This document shows, piece after piece, positions 21,193 to 21,826 of a DNA stretch of 21,826 nucleotides. The notes beneath the pieces were generated by a model. The model saw only the letters and a list, made by a program, of their open reading frames with translations, was not told the origin of the DNA and did no database searches. Position 1 is the stretch's first letter. Each line of letters begins with the position of its first letter. Origin of the DNA: Ornithoclostridium sp949298505 (GTDB taxonomy: Bacteria; Bacillota; Clostridia; Christensenellales; UBA3700); NCBI GenBank assembly GCA_949298505.1, contig CASFWW010000007.1:1-21826 (forward strand), in the 5' to 3' direction. Position numbers and translations under genes: made by a program.

Positions 21193-21826
21193 ATGAAGAT
21201 TATTGTTGCGAAAAACGCGGGTTTTTGTTTCGGCGTGGAAAACGCGGTGAGGACTACGCTTTCCCTGCGAGGCGAAGTGTGCACTCTGGGCGAACTTATC
21301 CATAACGAATACGTCAATTCCAGGCTCAGGGAAAGGGGAATAAAGACTTTGCCGTCGCTTGAAGATTACGCCGGGGGCACCGTCGTCATTCGCTCGCACG
21401 GAGTCCCTGAAAAGATCGAAGACGAACTAAAAGAAAAGGGGATCCCTTACGTGGACGCCACCTGTCCTTTTGTCAAGAAGATACACAACCTGGTGAACAA
21501 GTACGGAAAAGAAGGATATACCGTCGTCATCATCGGTTCGGCTAGTCATCCGGAGGTGGAAGGGATCAGAGGAAGATGCACGGGAAAAACTTACGTCGTC
21601 GACTCCGAAGAAGACGTAAACGCGCTTCCTGCGGACGAAAAGTTGTGCGTAGTGGTGCAGACGACGTACAGCCAGAAGAAGTACGATATTTTATTAAAAA
21701 GTATTGAAAACCGCTGTAAAACAGTTGAAAAATTCAGGACGATTTGCTATACTACAACAGACAGGCAATCTGAGACGGAAGAACTCAGCAAAAAGTGCGA
21801 CGGGATGCTTGTGATCGGAAGCAGAT
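21193..21826 (+). CDS. ispH: 4-hydroxy-3-methylbut-2-enyl diphosphate reductase, 3' end cut by window
   Basis: IspH is the 4Fe-4S enzyme of the last step of the MEP isoprenoid pathway, forming IPP and DMAPP. The first 211 residues are visible and the frame is open to the window end. Cluster ligands are C12 (AGFCFGVENA), C91 (DATCPFVKKIH) and C185 (TICYTTTDRQ), and substrate-site residues H37, H69 (RSHGVP), H119 and E121 (SHPEVEG) are present, the set known in E. coli IspH. The ATG follows AGAGGAG (21184-21190) and lies 9 nt after the copy 2 stop. In many Clostridia rpsA-type S1 sequence is fused to or follows ispH; the window ends too early to see. Confidence 0.95.
   Translation, partial: MKIIVAKNAGFCFGVENAVRTTLSLRGEVCTLGELIHNEYVNSRLRERGIKTLPSLEDYAGGTVVIRSHGVPEKIEDELKEKGIPYVDATCPFVKKIHNLVNKYGKEGYTVVIIGSASHPEVEGIRGRCTGKTYVVDSEEDVNALPADEKLCVVVQTTYSQKKYDILLKSIENRCKTVEKFRTICYTTTDRQSETEELSKKCDGMLVIGSR

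Overview
The window looks like a stretch of chromosome from an anaerobic, probably endospore-forming Bacillota of class Clostridia. Grounds: purine-rich Shine-Dalgarno sites, dense co-directional operons with 1-62 nt overlaps, a GerW/YtfJ sporulation gene next to a DUF2953 (YtfI-type) gene, the scpA-scpB pair, a biotin-dependent Na+-pump decarboxylase and an oxygen-sensitive type of iron alcohol dehydrogenase. No mobile element, CRISPR array, rRNA or tRNA was seen. The species cannot be fixed from the sequence.

Layout. (1) 149-3989: promoter, lysA (diaminopimelate decarboxylase), an M50 membrane protease, scpA and scpB, ending at a terminator. (2) 3990-8066: a self-contained cassette. A minus-strand LysR regulator diverges from a strong promoter that drives a sugar/maltose-type O-acetyltransferase, a small flavoprotein with a compact Cys cluster, a YqhD/BDH-type alcohol dehydrogenase and a lipoprotein with a cyclophilin-like domain, then a terminator. 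(3) 8134-11083: DUF2953 protein, ytfJ, a D-Ala-D-Ala carboxypeptidase and rluB, then a terminator. (4) 11084-16672: about 380 nt without a convincing gene, a good promoter and a five-gene operon: 12S-type acyl-CoA carboxyltransferase, OadG-like subunit, biotin carrier, OadB Na+ pump and 5S-type oxaloacetate/pyruvate carboxyltransferase, then a terminator. (5) 16831-21826: surE, a BaiN/HI0933-type flavoprotein, cmk, two tandem PlsC-like acyltransferases and the start of ispH, cut by the window end.

Blocks 1, 3 and 5 read as one conserved clostridial gene string (scpAB - DUF2953 - ytfJ - dacB - rluB - flavoprotein - cmk - plsC - ispH) split by two terminator-bounded metabolic cassettes (blocks 2 and 4). 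Block 4 is the most interesting part. It encodes all three parts of a Propionibacterium-type transcarboxylase (12S, 5S, 1.3S) together with the membrane Na+-translocating decarboxylase subunit and its small partner, served by a single biotin carrier. That suggests a machine linking oxaloacetate/pyruvate, an acyl-CoA carboxylation and a Na+ gradient. All functions are read from motifs and context; no database search was run.
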